A stretch of DNA of 48,217 bases, taken from contig JABFSA010000114.1 in assembly GCA_013140775.1 (NCBI GenBank), positions 1-48,217 on the forward strand, written 5' to 3'. The notes under the pieces are model-generated. The model made no database searches and was not told where the DNA came from. It saw nothing but the letters and a program-made list of their open reading frames with translations. Origin of the DNA: Acidobacteriota bacterium. GTDB taxonomy: Bacteria; Acidobacteriota; Vicinamibacteria; Vicinamibacterales; UBA2999. This document shows positions 41,065-48,217 of this stretch, piece by piece (within the stretch, counting starts at the first letter, position 1; every line of letters begins with the position of its first letter). The position numbers and the translations under genes were made by a program.

Positions 41065-41138
41065 GCGAGGGTGAGACGGTGCGGGGTGCGAAGGTTCGGG
41101 TGCGACGGTGCGACGGTGCGGGTACGACGGGCGGGAAC
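41065..41138. repeat. Degenerate GGTGCGA-rich repeat tract
   Basis: Words such as GGTGCGAGGGTGAGACGG, GGTGCGACGGTGCGACGG and GGTGCGGGTACGACGG follow one another with variable spacers in the 131-base gap between the EEP gene and the zinc-ribbon gene. It is strongly strand-biased (G-rich on the plus strand) and probably arose by slippage. Confidence 0.65.
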
Positions 41139-41170
41139 TCATATGAAAGTGCACGCACGGAGCGTGCCGT

Positions 41171-41473
41171 TCAGTCGAGGTCGAAGTCGCGGGTCGGGCG
41201 TGTGACGGGTTCCTGCTTTGCCTGTTTGAGGGCCTCCTCGAAACGCCGCGCCAGGGCATCGTCTCGGCCTCTTTCGGCCTCGACCGACTGCTGGAAGAGT
41301 GCCTCGCGGCGGGCGTCCTCGGCCGCGAGGATGCGAGCTGCCTGATCGAGCTCTGGCTTGTCGCTGCGCTCGGGCTCGACGCACGACACGATGCGGCCAA
41401 GATTGCCGTCAACCACCAGCGTCGATCGGCAGCACGGGCAGGTCACCTCGAACTCGCTCTTTAGTCTAGACAC
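41171..41473 (-). CDS. Small zinc-ribbon-like protein with a charged helix
   Basis: A 100-residue protein that starts with GTG. CPCCRST and a later SCVEPE form a possible three- or four-ligand zinc site in the first 32 residues. Residues 40-90 are rich in Ala, Glu, Arg and Gln and probably form a long helix or coiled coil. No known family was recognised. Similar small CxC-zinc-helix proteins are frequently annotated as hypothetical. It lies 39 bases downstream of the transglutaminase-like gene on the same strand. Confidence 0.6.
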   Translation of the reverse strand: MSRLKSEFEVTCPCCRSTLVVDGNLGRIVSCVEPERSDKPELDQAARILAAEDARREALFQQSVEAERGRDDALARRFEEALKQAKQEPVTRPTRDFDLD

Positions 41474-41512
41474 GATGCACTCATGATACTGCCTCGGGCC
41501 AGCCCCCCGGTC

Positions 41513-42223
41513 TTAGCCCTTCTTCCTGAACACTCTCGGCAGCTCTGTCCACCGCTCGATTCCTGAGTAGTACTTCCACGGCTTGTAGCCGTGCGTGTCC
41601 ATGAAGGCGCGGTAGCGCCGCCGCAGACGGTCGGCACGCTGATCTGACGAGCGGATCCGACGATGGGGCCAGTCGAGGAGCATGCGTTCGACTTTCCAGA
41701 GATTCCCTTCGCCGAGCCGCCAGTCGTAAGACCCCAGCACACGCAGATCGACGACCGCGTATGCCTTGATCCGGCCGGTGAAGTCTATGTATCCCTCGAA
41801 GTAGCTGAGTGCGAGCGCCCGAGGCGTGGCAAACACCGGCTTCCTTCCGTGCAGCCCTGGATCACGCGAGCGTGCGACGGAGCCCCAGCCGTTCGGGCCG
41901 CGATACACAAAGATGACGTGGTCGAGAAGGTCGATCGACTCGAAGCTGAGCACCAGTGGCGGGTAGCCGTGTTGCTCGAGGATCACGGCCGCGGAAAGCG
42001 TGGCCTCGAGGCAGTGCGCCGTGCCCGTGCGGACGACCCCACGGAAACCGCGAAGGGTCTCGCCCCCTTGTTCAGTGTTGTAAGGCAGCGCATTCAGCCA
42101 GTGCTGAACCGCATCTGGTGTACGCAGACGAGCGACGAGCCGTCGTTCTGTGGCGTTGAGCGGAATGGACGGGGGAGACGTCCGATCAGCGCGCGGGAGG
42201 GGGAGTCGCTTTGAGGTCGGCAA
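41513..42223 (-). CDS. Transglutaminase-like cysteine-peptidase fold protein
   Basis: A protein of about 236 residues in which GTAHCLEATLSAAVILEQHG provides a likely catalytic Cys, LDHVIFVYRGPNGWGSVARS a His, and RDPGLHGRKPVF the region of the third residue. This order (Cys, His, Asp) fits the transglutaminase/NlpC-like papain superfamily. The family is not firmly recognised. The start is uncertain: the frame is open to ATG 42283, but that overlaps the Sco gene; TTG 42223 is the nearest usable start and still overlaps it by 38 bases. It follows the Sco-like gene on the same strand and may be cotranscribed. Confidence 0.6.
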   Translation of the reverse strand: MPTSKRLPLPRADRTSPPSIPLNATERRLVARLRTPDAVQHWLNALPYNTEQGGETLRGFRGVVRTGTAHCLEATLSAAVILEQHGYPPLVLSFESIDLLDHVIFVYRGPNGWGSVARSRDPGLHGRKPVFATPRALALSYFEGYIDFTGRIKAYAVVDLRVLGSYDWRLGEGNLWKVERMLLDWPHRRIRSSDQRADRLRRRYRAFMDTHGYKPWKYYSGIERWTELPRVFRKKG

Positions 42224-43046
42224 CGAGTTCGGCAGGCAGCCACATGTTGCCGGTGTACGCCTTGACGAGACGTCCCTCGGCATCGATCACCGCGGTTCGG
42301 AGGTTGTGTACGAGCGCGTTGCTCGCGTCCCCTGGTTCGGCAATCACGCCGAATCGTTTCGCAAACCCCAGGACGTCATCGGCACTACCCGTCGTGAAGT
42401 GCCAACGCGCAGGATCTGCACCGAGCGCCTTTGCGTGTGCGGCAAGGACGGCCGGGGTATCAAATGTCGGGTCGAGTGTGACCGACAGCAACTGGACGTC
42501 GGCCAGCTCGGGAGCCTTCTTGATGGCGTCCTGCACCGCCGTAAAGTGCTTGTCCATCAACGGACAGAAGTCCTGAATGGGACAGCGGGTATAGATAAAC
42601 GTCAGGGCAACCCGGTGGCCACGAAGCGACGAGATCGGGAGTGGCTTTCCCGCTTCGTCGATGAGTGCGTGGTCCGGAACCGCATCGCCGTCCTTCAGCA
42701 GATCGGCGTCCGTGAGGGCCGGGCCGGCGCCAGGCGACCTGAGTGGTTGATTGCCAGTGGTTGTGAGCGTGGTGAGGTAGGCGCTGACCTCTTCAACCAC
42801 CAATGTCGCGGTGACCATGTCGCCCGGCTTCTTGCCGTCGAGCAATGCGGTGTCCTGCACCTTGTAGGGCATCACCATCGCTGGCATGAAGCCGGGGATG
42901 TCCTCATGATCGACAACCACTTCACCGCGTGCGGCATCGAAGCTGACGATCTGCCCGTGCACCTCGTAGCGCTTCGGTTCCGGGGCCTGCCGGCACGCGG
43001 CCGCCGCCGACGCGAGCACGAGGACGATACCGATCAGTCGCCGCAT
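42186..43046 (-). CDS. CusF-Sco1/SenC fusion lipoprotein
   Basis: A 286-residue lipoprotein (lipobox AAAAC, Cys18) with two domains. Residues ~26-88 resemble a CusF/CopC-type copper-binding barrel (HGQIVSFDAARGEVVVDHED, then PAMVMPYKV with Met residues suited to Cu(I)). Residues ~115-280 are a Sco1/SenC thioredoxin fold with YTRCPIQDFCPLM, where the metal-binding cysteines are separated by five residues, and a His in LVHNLRTAVID. Sco proteins deliver copper to the CuA site of cytochrome oxidase. The fusion to a CusF-like domain suggests it both holds and transfers copper. It fits the CuA-like protein encoded at 30.2 kb. ATG 43046 starts the signal peptide, with 17 bases to the divergent DUF72 start. 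Confidence 0.83.
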   Translation of the reverse strand: MRRLIGIVLVLASAAAACRQAPEPKRYEVHGQIVSFDAARGEVVVDHEDIPGFMPAMVMPYKVQDTALLDGKKPGDMVTATLVVEEVSAYLTTLTTTGNQPLRSPGAGPALTDADLLKDGDAVPDHALIDEAGKPLPISSLRGHRVALTFIYTRCPIQDFCPLMDKHFTAVQDAIKKAPELADVQLLSVTLDPTFDTPAVLAAHAKALGADPARWHFTTGSADDVLGFAKRFGVIAEPGDASNALVHNLRTAVIDAEGRLVKAYTGNMWLPAELVADLKATPPPAR

Positions 43047-43063
43047 GTGCTTAACTCTATCAA

Positions 43064-43765
43064 ATGATGTGGGTGGGCACGTCCGGCTACAACTACCCTG
43101 AGTGGAAGGGCACTTTCTATCCGGAGACGCTGTCCGCGTCGAAAATGCTGCCCTACTACGCGGCACGTTTCACGACGGTCGAGATCAACTACACGTTCTA
43201 TCGAACGCCCACGGAGAAGATCCTTCAAGGTTGGGATCTGGCCACTCCTGAGAACTTCAGGCTGACCCTCAAGGCGCCAAAGCGAATCACGCACGACGCC
43301 AGGTTGAAGGAGTGTGGCGATGAGGTGAGGCGCTTCATAGAAACGGCCGCGACGCTCGGGCCCAAGCTGGGTGTGCTGCTGTTTCAGTTGCCGCCGAATC
43401 TCAAGAAGGATGCGGCTCGTCTCGACGCCGTTCTCCAGGCCTTTCCCGTCGGCACGCGCGCCGCATTTGAGTTCAGGCACGTCTCGTGGCTTGACGAAGA
43501 GATCTACGCGCTCTTGCGTGCACGGAATCTGGCGCTCTGCATCGCCGACAGCGAGCGGCTTTCGACGCCGGTCGAGATCACGGCCGACTACGGGTACTTC
43601 CGGCTGCGCGATGAGGGGTACACGCCAACCGATATCGACCGGTGGGGCGCGATCATCAAGGAACGCACGACCGAATGCGGCGACACCTACGTGTACTTCA
43701 AGCACGAGGAGTCCGGAAAGGGCCCGGAGTTCGCGCGGCGGCTCATCGAATCACTCGCGAAGTAG
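43064..43765 (+). CDS. DUF72 family protein
   Basis: A 233-residue TIM-barrel-like protein of the DUF72 (YecE) family. The N-terminal WVGTSGYNYPEWKGTFYP, the VEINYTFYRTPTEK block, and the C-terminal GDTYVYFKHEESGKGPEFARRL are diagnostic. The function of the family is not settled. The start could be ATG 43064 or 43067. It is divergent from the Sco gene and ends before a large hairpin element. Confidence 0.88.
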   Translation: MMWVGTSGYNYPEWKGTFYPETLSASKMLPYYAARFTTVEINYTFYRTPTEKILQGWDLATPENFRLTLKAPKRITHDARLKECGDEVRRFIETAATLGPKLGVLLFQLPPNLKKDAARLDAVLQAFPVGTRAAFEFRHVSWLDEEIYALLRARNLALCIADSERLSTPVEITADYGYFRLRDEGYTPTDIDRWGAIIKERTTECGDTYVYFKHEESGKGPEFARRLIESLAK

Positions 43766-43785
43766 AACACGCAGGCGCATCCAGT

Positions 43786-43916
43786 GCCCGTGCGGGACCG
43801 GGTGTCGCTCCGCGAAACCGACTTGATCCGCACATCCTCAGCCTTCGCAGCCGATCAACATGCTGTGCCAGTACACTTCCCACGGTTTCGCTCCGGACAC
43901 CCGGTCCCGCACGGGC
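43786..43916. repeat. Large hairpin element with perfect 21-base arms
   Basis: Bases 43786-43806 and 43896-43916 are perfect 21-base inverted repeats. After a short internal loop (43807-43812 / 43891-43895) a second perfect stem CGAAACCG (43813-43820) / CGGTTTCG (43883-43890) follows, leaving a 62-base loop. The element occupies nearly the whole 164-base space between convergent genes and has no coding frame that I can support. It is much longer than a terminator. Confidence 0.85.
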
Positions 43917-43929
43917 GCGTATGACTCGA

Positions 43930-44919
43930 TCACGGGCGCTGAGTCGAGATGAATCGCACGATTTCCCGTTCCGCCCAGTAGCCGTCATAGCCGTCCGCAG
44001 CGTGCTCGAGGTAGCCGCAGTGGCCACCGTGTGTCGTGGCGACAACGGTGATGTTCGGGTTGCCGGTGACTTCAGCCCGGCGGAACGGGGCGATCGGGAC
44101 GAACGGGTCATCTTCGGCGGCAAGAATGAGGGTTGGTACCTGAATTCCGTGGATCACTCGCAGGGCACTGGCGCGATGGTAGTAGTCCGCGGCGTCGCGG
44201 AAGCCATGATACGGCGCCGTGTAGGCCTCATCGAACGCTCTGACCGACCAGATGCGGCCAAGCGGCTCGAGCGAGAAGTCGCCAGGGAACGCCGCCGCCT
44301 TGCGTCGCATCCGTCCTTTGAGGTTTCGAACGAAGTTCCACTGATAGACGACGTTCGAGCGTCGCTCGAGCGCGTCCACGCACAGCGCCAGATCCATGGT
44401 GGGTGAGACCGCACAGACTGCGCGCAGGCATTCGCGCGAGGCGCTCTCGCCGAGATCGCCAGCCAGCTTCAATGCGAGGTTGCCGCCAAGGGAGTAACCC
44501 GCCAGCGCCACGTCCCGTATGCCGTCTCGCGCCACGAGCTCCCGGATGACGAAGAGTGGATCGTCTGTCAGCCCTGAGTGATAGAGGCCGCGCGAGAGTT
44601 GCTCCGTGCCTCCACAGTTGCGCTGATTGAGACGCACGACGTTCCATCCAGTCGCGAAGGCCTTGTCGGCGATGCCGCCCATGTAGTGCGCATGGCTCGA
44701 CCCCTCTAGGCCGTGCAGCAGCACGAGCGTCGGCCACTCAGACGCGCGAGGGTGCCAATGACAGTGCGCGAGAACCCTAGCGTCCGCGGCAACGTCAAAG
44801 AAGCGCGCCTCAGGCGCCGGCAGTGAAGGAAACGCTCGTCGTCGCGCCCACGTGAAAAGCGTCTGTTTGTGCCCGCCAGTGAGACGGGGCCGGAAGGCGG
44901 ATGGTTCGAACGTGGTCAA
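43930..44919 (-). CDS. YheT-like alpha/beta hydrolase
   Basis: A 329-residue alpha/beta hydrolase. The oxyanion region VLLHGLEGSSHAHY, the NQRNCGGTEQLSRGLYHSG block typical of YheT, and the nucleophile elbow GYSLGGNLALKLAGD (Ser) are clear. The catalytic Asp is likely in AAEDDPFVP and the His in THGGHCGYLE. It hydrolyses an ester of unknown nature. No signal peptide or membrane anchor was seen. It diverges from the DinB gene downstream of it on the map and faces the hairpin element. Confidence 0.9.
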   Translation of the reverse strand: MTTFEPSAFRPRLTGGHKQTLFTWARRRAFPSLPAPEARFFDVAADARVLAHCHWHPRASEWPTLVLLHGLEGSSHAHYMGGIADKAFATGWNVVRLNQRNCGGTEQLSRGLYHSGLTDDPLFVIRELVARDGIRDVALAGYSLGGNLALKLAGDLGESASRECLRAVCAVSPTMDLALCVDALERRSNVVYQWNFVRNLKGRMRRKAAAFPGDFSLEPLGRIWSVRAFDEAYTAPYHGFRDAADYYHRASALRVIHGIQVPTLILAAEDDPFVPIAPFRRAEVTGNPNITVVATTHGGHCGYLEHAADGYDGYWAEREIVRFISTQRP

Positions 44920-44963
44920 CGGGTGGGCCAGAGGCGACGTGATTTCAGCTTATCATCCCGGCC

Positions 44964-45467
44964 ATGGACAAGGACCTCGGTTCGACGCTGCTGCACATGA
45001 CTCGTGTGCGTCTTCTGCACGATTATCCGGCGCAGATCGGTGCCTGTCTCGACGTCCTCACCGATGCCGAGCTGTGGTGGAGACCCAGCGAGCAGGCCAA
45101 TGCCGTGGCGAATCTCGTGCTCCATCTTGCGGGCTCGAATCGATATCACCTCGAAGAGGCGATCGGCGGCCGGAGTGTCGGACGGGATCGCGATGCTGAA
45201 TTCTCAGCGCGTGAGAAGTGCTCCCGGGCCGAGCTTCTGACAATCTGGAGCGAGTCTCTTCGAGCATCGGAGGGCGTCCTCAACGGCCTGTCGCCCGAGC
45301 AGCTCATGGAGACGACAGATCGAACGGGAAAGGTCACGACTTACGCGCAGATTCTGCTGCACGTCACGCACCACAACGCCGTGCACCTTGGACAGATTGT
45401 CTGGATCACCAAACTTCTGCACGCGGGTGCTTTGGACGAACTGTGGATGAAAGTGCGCGACCGCTAG
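44964..45467 (+). CDS. DinB-family four-helix protein
   Basis: A 167-residue metal-binding four-helix-bundle protein of the DinB/YfiT superfamily. Conserved His residues are seen in VLHLAGSNRYHLEEAI (first His) and LLHVTHHNAVHLGQIVW (the characteristic HxxxH pair). Members include bacillithiol S-transferases and related thiol-dependent enzymes, of interest given the YpdA-like reductase in this window, but the specific role is unknown. The start ATG 44964 is 44 bases from the divergent YheT start. Confidence 0.88.
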   Translation: MDKDLGSTLLHMTRVRLLHDYPAQIGACLDVLTDAELWWRPSEQANAVANLVLHLAGSNRYHLEEAIGGRSVGRDRDAEFSAREKCSRAELLTIWSESLRASEGVLNGLSPEQLMETTDRTGKVTTYAQILLHVTHHNAVHLGQIVWITKLLHAGALDELWMKVRDR

Positions 45468-45495
45468 TCTCAATCCCGAGTCTCGAGCCCCGAGC

Positions 45496-46986
45496 TCAGC
45501 GTAAGTCGTAAATCCGGAACTGGCGGTTGCTGTACAGCACCGGCAAGGGGATGTCGGCTTCGCTGACGAGGAAGTCGAGGTCGTATCGACGCGCAAGGTC
45601 GAGCGCCCGTTCATCAGTGAGCGTCGAGAAGTCCTCGATATCGCGCGTTCGATCGACCACACGCACGGCCACGTCGCGCGAGTAAATCGCGATGGCGGAG
45701 TCCTTGACCTCCTCCAGAAACACATCCCGCTCGGCCGCCACCCGCACGCTGGTGCCGTACTTCCACGCGTGTCCAGGGTCCGCAAGAACATGCACATCGC
45801 GGGGCTGGCTCCGAATCCAGCGCATCGCGTCTTCCCAGGGCGAGTCAACAAGACGCACGTCGAAGAGGCCGCGCTCGGGACGTTCGACCAGCATCACGTA
45901 GCTTCCGCGCCCGATCGCGAACGCCACCAGCACCGCGGCGATCGCCATCGCCTGTGTCCGGCGCGTTGGTGAGTCCGCCACAGCACCGATGAGGTACACA
46001 GTCGCCAGGAAATCAATCAGCCAGAACACCCTCGAGATCTGAAACTGCACCGGCAGAGCGACACGTGCAGCCACGAAGGGCAGTGTCACCAGGAACACGC
46101 CGACGAGCGCCGCAGCTCCCCAGAGCAGCGCCTCGTCTTCCTTCGTAGACTGGCCACGACCTCTTCGCGTCCTCTGCGCCCAGTAGAGAAGCGCGAACGT
46201 TCCCAGGTTGGCTGCCCACGCCCACACCGGCCATGCGGTGGCGAAGAGGGAGTCTTTGCTGGCCACCGCCTGCAACCACTCGTCGTCCATGATCGTCAGC
46301 GTTCCGCTCAAGGGCCCGGCGATGGCAGCTGTTGCCAGCAACACCGCAGCCACGATCCCGCCGACGATGCCGAGTCGTCTCATTCTGACATCCAGCGTTG
46401 CGAGCGCAACCCCGATGAGGACCGCAAACCACAGCGCTGTGGTCACGTGAACAGGCGCAGCGACCGCGACGAGCGCAACAGCCATCCACGATCGCCGTCT
46501 CAGTAGCGCCGCCACGGCCAGCAACCCGAGGCCGAAGGCGAGCATTCGAGGGTGAAAGTACGGCTCGAGAGAGTTGGCGCTCGTCTCCGGGATGCGATGC
46601 CGCAGCGTGAGCACCGCGCCAAGCGCCACGAGGGCCCATCGGCTGCTATAGACGCGTGTGCCGATCAGGACAATGCCGGCCCAGACGAGCGCCAGCGAGA
46701 GCAGGTATCCCCAGAGGTACAGGATTTCCAGCGGCAGGCCTGTCGCGATCGCCAGCGTAGCCAGGATCTCGTCGAGCGCCATCAGGTGCCCCTGTGCGTC
46801 GATGAGTGAGGCGTCCCTCGGAAACAGCGAGGAGTCGAGGGATCTTTCGACGACCGGGATGTAGAAGGCCTGGTCGGAGACGCCGTATCGATAGCCCGCG
46901 CCGTTCGCGGTTGCGAGCAGGCCGAAGAGGACGCCCGCCGCGATGAAGATTGCCAGCGTCGAACGACGTGGCCCGCTCATAGCCAC
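45496..46986 (-). CDS. Polytopic membrane protein, possible GT-C-like
   Basis: A 496-residue protein with about ten hydrophobic helices (for example residues 12-28, 75-95, 140-160, 170-190, 205-225, 240-260, 285-310, 335-355) and a C-terminal soluble part of about 130 residues. The first luminal loop SDQAFYIPVVERSLDSSLFPRD, with acidic residues and aromatic residues after helix one, recalls GT-C glycosyltransferases or related polyprenyl-sugar enzymes. The C-terminal VDSPWEDAMRWIRSQPRDVHVL is also seen in such proteins. Catalytic residues cannot be assigned, so the function stays open. It faces the DinB gene and lies upstream of no obvious operon partner. Confidence 0.65.
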   Translation of the reverse strand: MAMSGPRRSTLAIFIAAGVLFGLLATANGAGYRYGVSDQAFYIPVVERSLDSSLFPRDASLIDAQGHLMALDEILATLAIATGLPLEILYLWGYLLSLALVWAGIVLIGTRVYSSRWALVALGAVLTLRHRIPETSANSLEPYFHPRMLAFGLGLLAVAALLRRRSWMAVALVAVAAPVHVTTALWFAVLIGVALATLDVRMRRLGIVGGIVAAVLLATAAIAGPLSGTLTIMDDEWLQAVASKDSLFATAWPVWAWAANLGTFALLYWAQRTRRGRGQSTKEDEALLWGAAALVGVFLVTLPFVAARVALPVQFQISRVFWLIDFLATVYLIGAVADSPTRRTQAMAIAAVLVAFAIGRGSYVMLVERPERGLFDVRLVDSPWEDAMRWIRSQPRDVHVLADPGHAWKYGTSVRVAAERDVFLEEVKDSAIAIYSRDVAVRVVDRTRDIEDFSTLTDERALDLARRYDLDFLVSEADIPLPVLYSNRQFRIYDLR

Positions 46987-47016
46987 GTGACGAAAACGGG
47001 TGTCTGCCTTCCTGAA

Positions 47017-47514
47017 TCAGAAGGCTGGTTCATCCGCGCTCGGACCGTAGATGGAGGGCACCGGAACGTCGAGCAACCGGAGATACACGGATAGTTGGCC
47101 GCGGTGGTGAATGAGGTGGCTCAGAACAAACGAACGCAGTACCGCATCCTTCGGCATGGAGAAGAGCGGCGTGCCGTTTCGCTTGAGGGTCCAGACCGTC
47201 ATCAACGCCGCGTCGTTGCTGTTGGCAAGCGCACTGCGGGCGGCTGACGCGTTGGCGTCGAATGTCGCCAGCACTGCCGATCGTGAGGATAGGAGAACCG
47301 ACGAGCGACCGTTGCCGATATCAAACATCGGCGCACTGAGCGTGTCGGTCGCCCACGTCGGAAGGCCTGCGATATGCGAGGCCAGCTCACCGAGCGAATA
47401 CGATTTGAGGTGGGGTTTCCACCCCAGGTGTTCGTCAGGTATTCGTTCCAGCACCTTCCGGGTCGTGGACATCTCCCGATCGAACTGGGGGAGAAGTCCA
47501 TCCAGCATTCCCAT
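47017..47514 (-). CDS. DinB-family four-helix protein (second copy)
   Basis: A 165-residue DinB/YfiT-superfamily protein with the metal-binding His pattern: ELASHIAGLPTW near residue 48 and FVLSHLIHHRGQLSVYLRLL near residue 130 (HxxxH). The C-terminal DVPVPSIYGPSADEPAF is the common family ending with a Pro-rich SIYGPSADE motif. It is only distantly similar to the DinB protein at 44964-45467. It lies between the membrane-protein gene and lemA on the same strand. Confidence 0.9.
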   Translation of the reverse strand: MGMLDGLLPQFDREMSTTRKVLERIPDEHLGWKPHLKSYSLGELASHIAGLPTWATDTLSAPMFDIGNGRSSVLLSSRSAVLATFDANASAARSALANSNDAALMTVWTLKRNGTPLFSMPKDAVLRSFVLSHLIHHRGQLSVYLRLLDVPVPSIYGPSADEPAF

Positions 47515-47540
47515 GATGTTGGTCGCCCCTGGCCCGGCAG

Positions 47541-48116
47541 CTACTGTTGCCGGCCGAAATTCACCGTGGGCACCCGCTCCGCCTCTGGAGGAGCATTAAA
47601 CACCTCGTATTCACGGAATCCAAAAATACTCGCCGTGATGTTCGACGGGAACTGCCGCCTCGACGTGTTGTAGGCCTGCACCTGCTCGTTGTAACGCATA
47701 CGCTCGACTGCGATGCGATTCTCCGTGCCGGCGAGCTCGTCCATCAGCCGGTTGAACGTCTCATTCGAACGCAGCTGAGGGTAGTTCTCCACGATCACCA
47801 GCAGTCGGGCCAGTGCCGAGCTCTGCTCGTTCGCCGCCTGCATCGTCTGCGCCGGCGTCTGTGCGCCCGCGAGCTTGGCCCGTGATTCCGCGATCTGGCC
47901 AAAGACGTCGCGCTCCTGCTGCGCCACGCCCTTCGTGGTCTCCACGAGATTGGGAATGAGGTCGTTGCGCCGCTGAAGCTGGTTTTCCACCTGGCCCCAC
48001 TGCGCTTTGATCCCTTCCTCCTGCGCGACGAACTGATTGTACGAGCAGCCCGGCGCTAGAACCGCGACCACACACAGCAACGCGAGTACTCCCGCCGTTC
48101 GAATCGTTCGAGTCAT
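47541..48116 (-). CDS. lemA: LemA family lipoprotein
   Basis: A 191-residue protein with a lipobox LAPGC (Cys24) and a long helical LemA domain. NQFVAQEEGIKAQWGQVENQ, QRRNDLIPNLVETTKG, and VIVENYPQLRSNETFNRLMDEL followed by ENRIAVERMRYNEQVQAYN are the conserved family blocks. LemA proteins are membrane-anchored helical bundles of unclear function, often next to TPM-domain proteins. ATG 48116 is chosen because it begins the signal peptide; a longer in-frame extension starts at 48206. The last ~100 bases of the window upstream contain repeated CATTTTGCATTC-like words and no gene. Confidence 0.9.
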   Translation of the reverse strand: MTRTIRTAGVLALLCVVAVLAPGCSYNQFVAQEEGIKAQWGQVENQLQRRNDLIPNLVETTKGVAQQERDVFGQIAESRAKLAGAQTPAQTMQAANEQSSALARLLVIVENYPQLRSNETFNRLMDELAGTENRIAVERMRYNEQVQAYNTSRRQFPSNITASIFGFREYEVFNAPPEAERVPTVNFGRQQ

Positions 48117-48217
48117 CGTTTCAACCTCAACCCCATTGTCACCACTTCCGGGTGCGGCCGTCCGTTCATTTTGCATTCCGCATCTTGCATTTTGAATCGT
48201 TACCATCCAGCACCCCC

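Noticed and set aside
41065..41138. GGTGCGA repeats considered as a CRISPR-like array
   Set aside because: Units are short and irregular, with no constant repeat length and no spacers of uniform size.

Overview
The window is GC-rich, gene-dense bacterial DNA that fits an Acidobacteriota chromosome, most likely a Vicinamibacteria-type lineage. This is inferred from the gene repertoire: a homodimeric pyruvate dehydrogenase, an Sdh1-type succinate dehydrogenase, a YpdA-type bacillithiol reductase, a DUF5777 barrel, MoxR/VWA pairs and very large outer-membrane peptidases. No rRNA, tRNA, CRISPR array, phage or insertion sequence was recognised. The assignment rests on protein families and was not checked by a search.

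Left part (1-11.2 kb). A minus-strand pair (short-chain dehydrogenase, NicO/UreH-like metal transporter) lies downstream of a 698-residue radical SAM protein that resembles tetraether-lipid synthases. A good intrinsic terminator separates them. Divergent from the radical SAM gene is gltB-gltD (glutamate synthase), followed by a YpdA-type thiol-disulfide reductase.

11.2-17.4 kb. A minus-strand set encodes a MoxR-like AAA ATPase, a VWA protein and a LON-domain protein. It is followed by a plus-strand glycerophosphodiester phosphodiesterase and a threonine dehydratase whose last ~42 codons are frameshifted. A family-5-like uracil-DNA glycosylase faces them.

17.4-28.4 kb. This is a central-carbon and respiratory block on the plus strand: aceE, aceF, lpdA, a small cytochrome c, then sdhC, sdhA and sdhB. 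The genes are tightly spaced and several overlap by 1-4 bases. The lipoyl synthase gene lipA, needed for AceF lipoylation, faces the block. Between sdhB and lipA is a 597-base non-coding stretch built from four related, alternately oriented repeat units.

28.4-34 kb. A minus-strand module encodes a histidine kinase and an NtrC-type sigma-54 activator, then a stand-alone CuA-like cupredoxin, a c-type cytochrome lipoprotein, a DUF5777 beta-barrel and a plastocyanin-like lipoprotein. A near-consensus sigma-54 promoter lies immediately before the CuA gene, so the kinase and regulator probably control a periplasmic copper/electron-transfer module.

34-48.2 kb. This part holds a ferredoxin, a TPR protein with two retropepsin-like domains, and a 1041-residue metallopeptidase/propeller/outer-membrane-barrel fusion. 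It also holds a TlpA-like thioredoxin, an EEP-family hydrolase, a CusF-Sco fusion lipoprotein, a DUF72 protein, a YheT-like hydrolase, two DinB proteins, a polytopic membrane protein and a LemA lipoprotein.

A recurring architectural theme is that most junctions between convergent genes carry long perfect or near-perfect inverted repeats. Two of these, between sdhB and lipA and at 43786-43916, are too large to be ordinary terminators.
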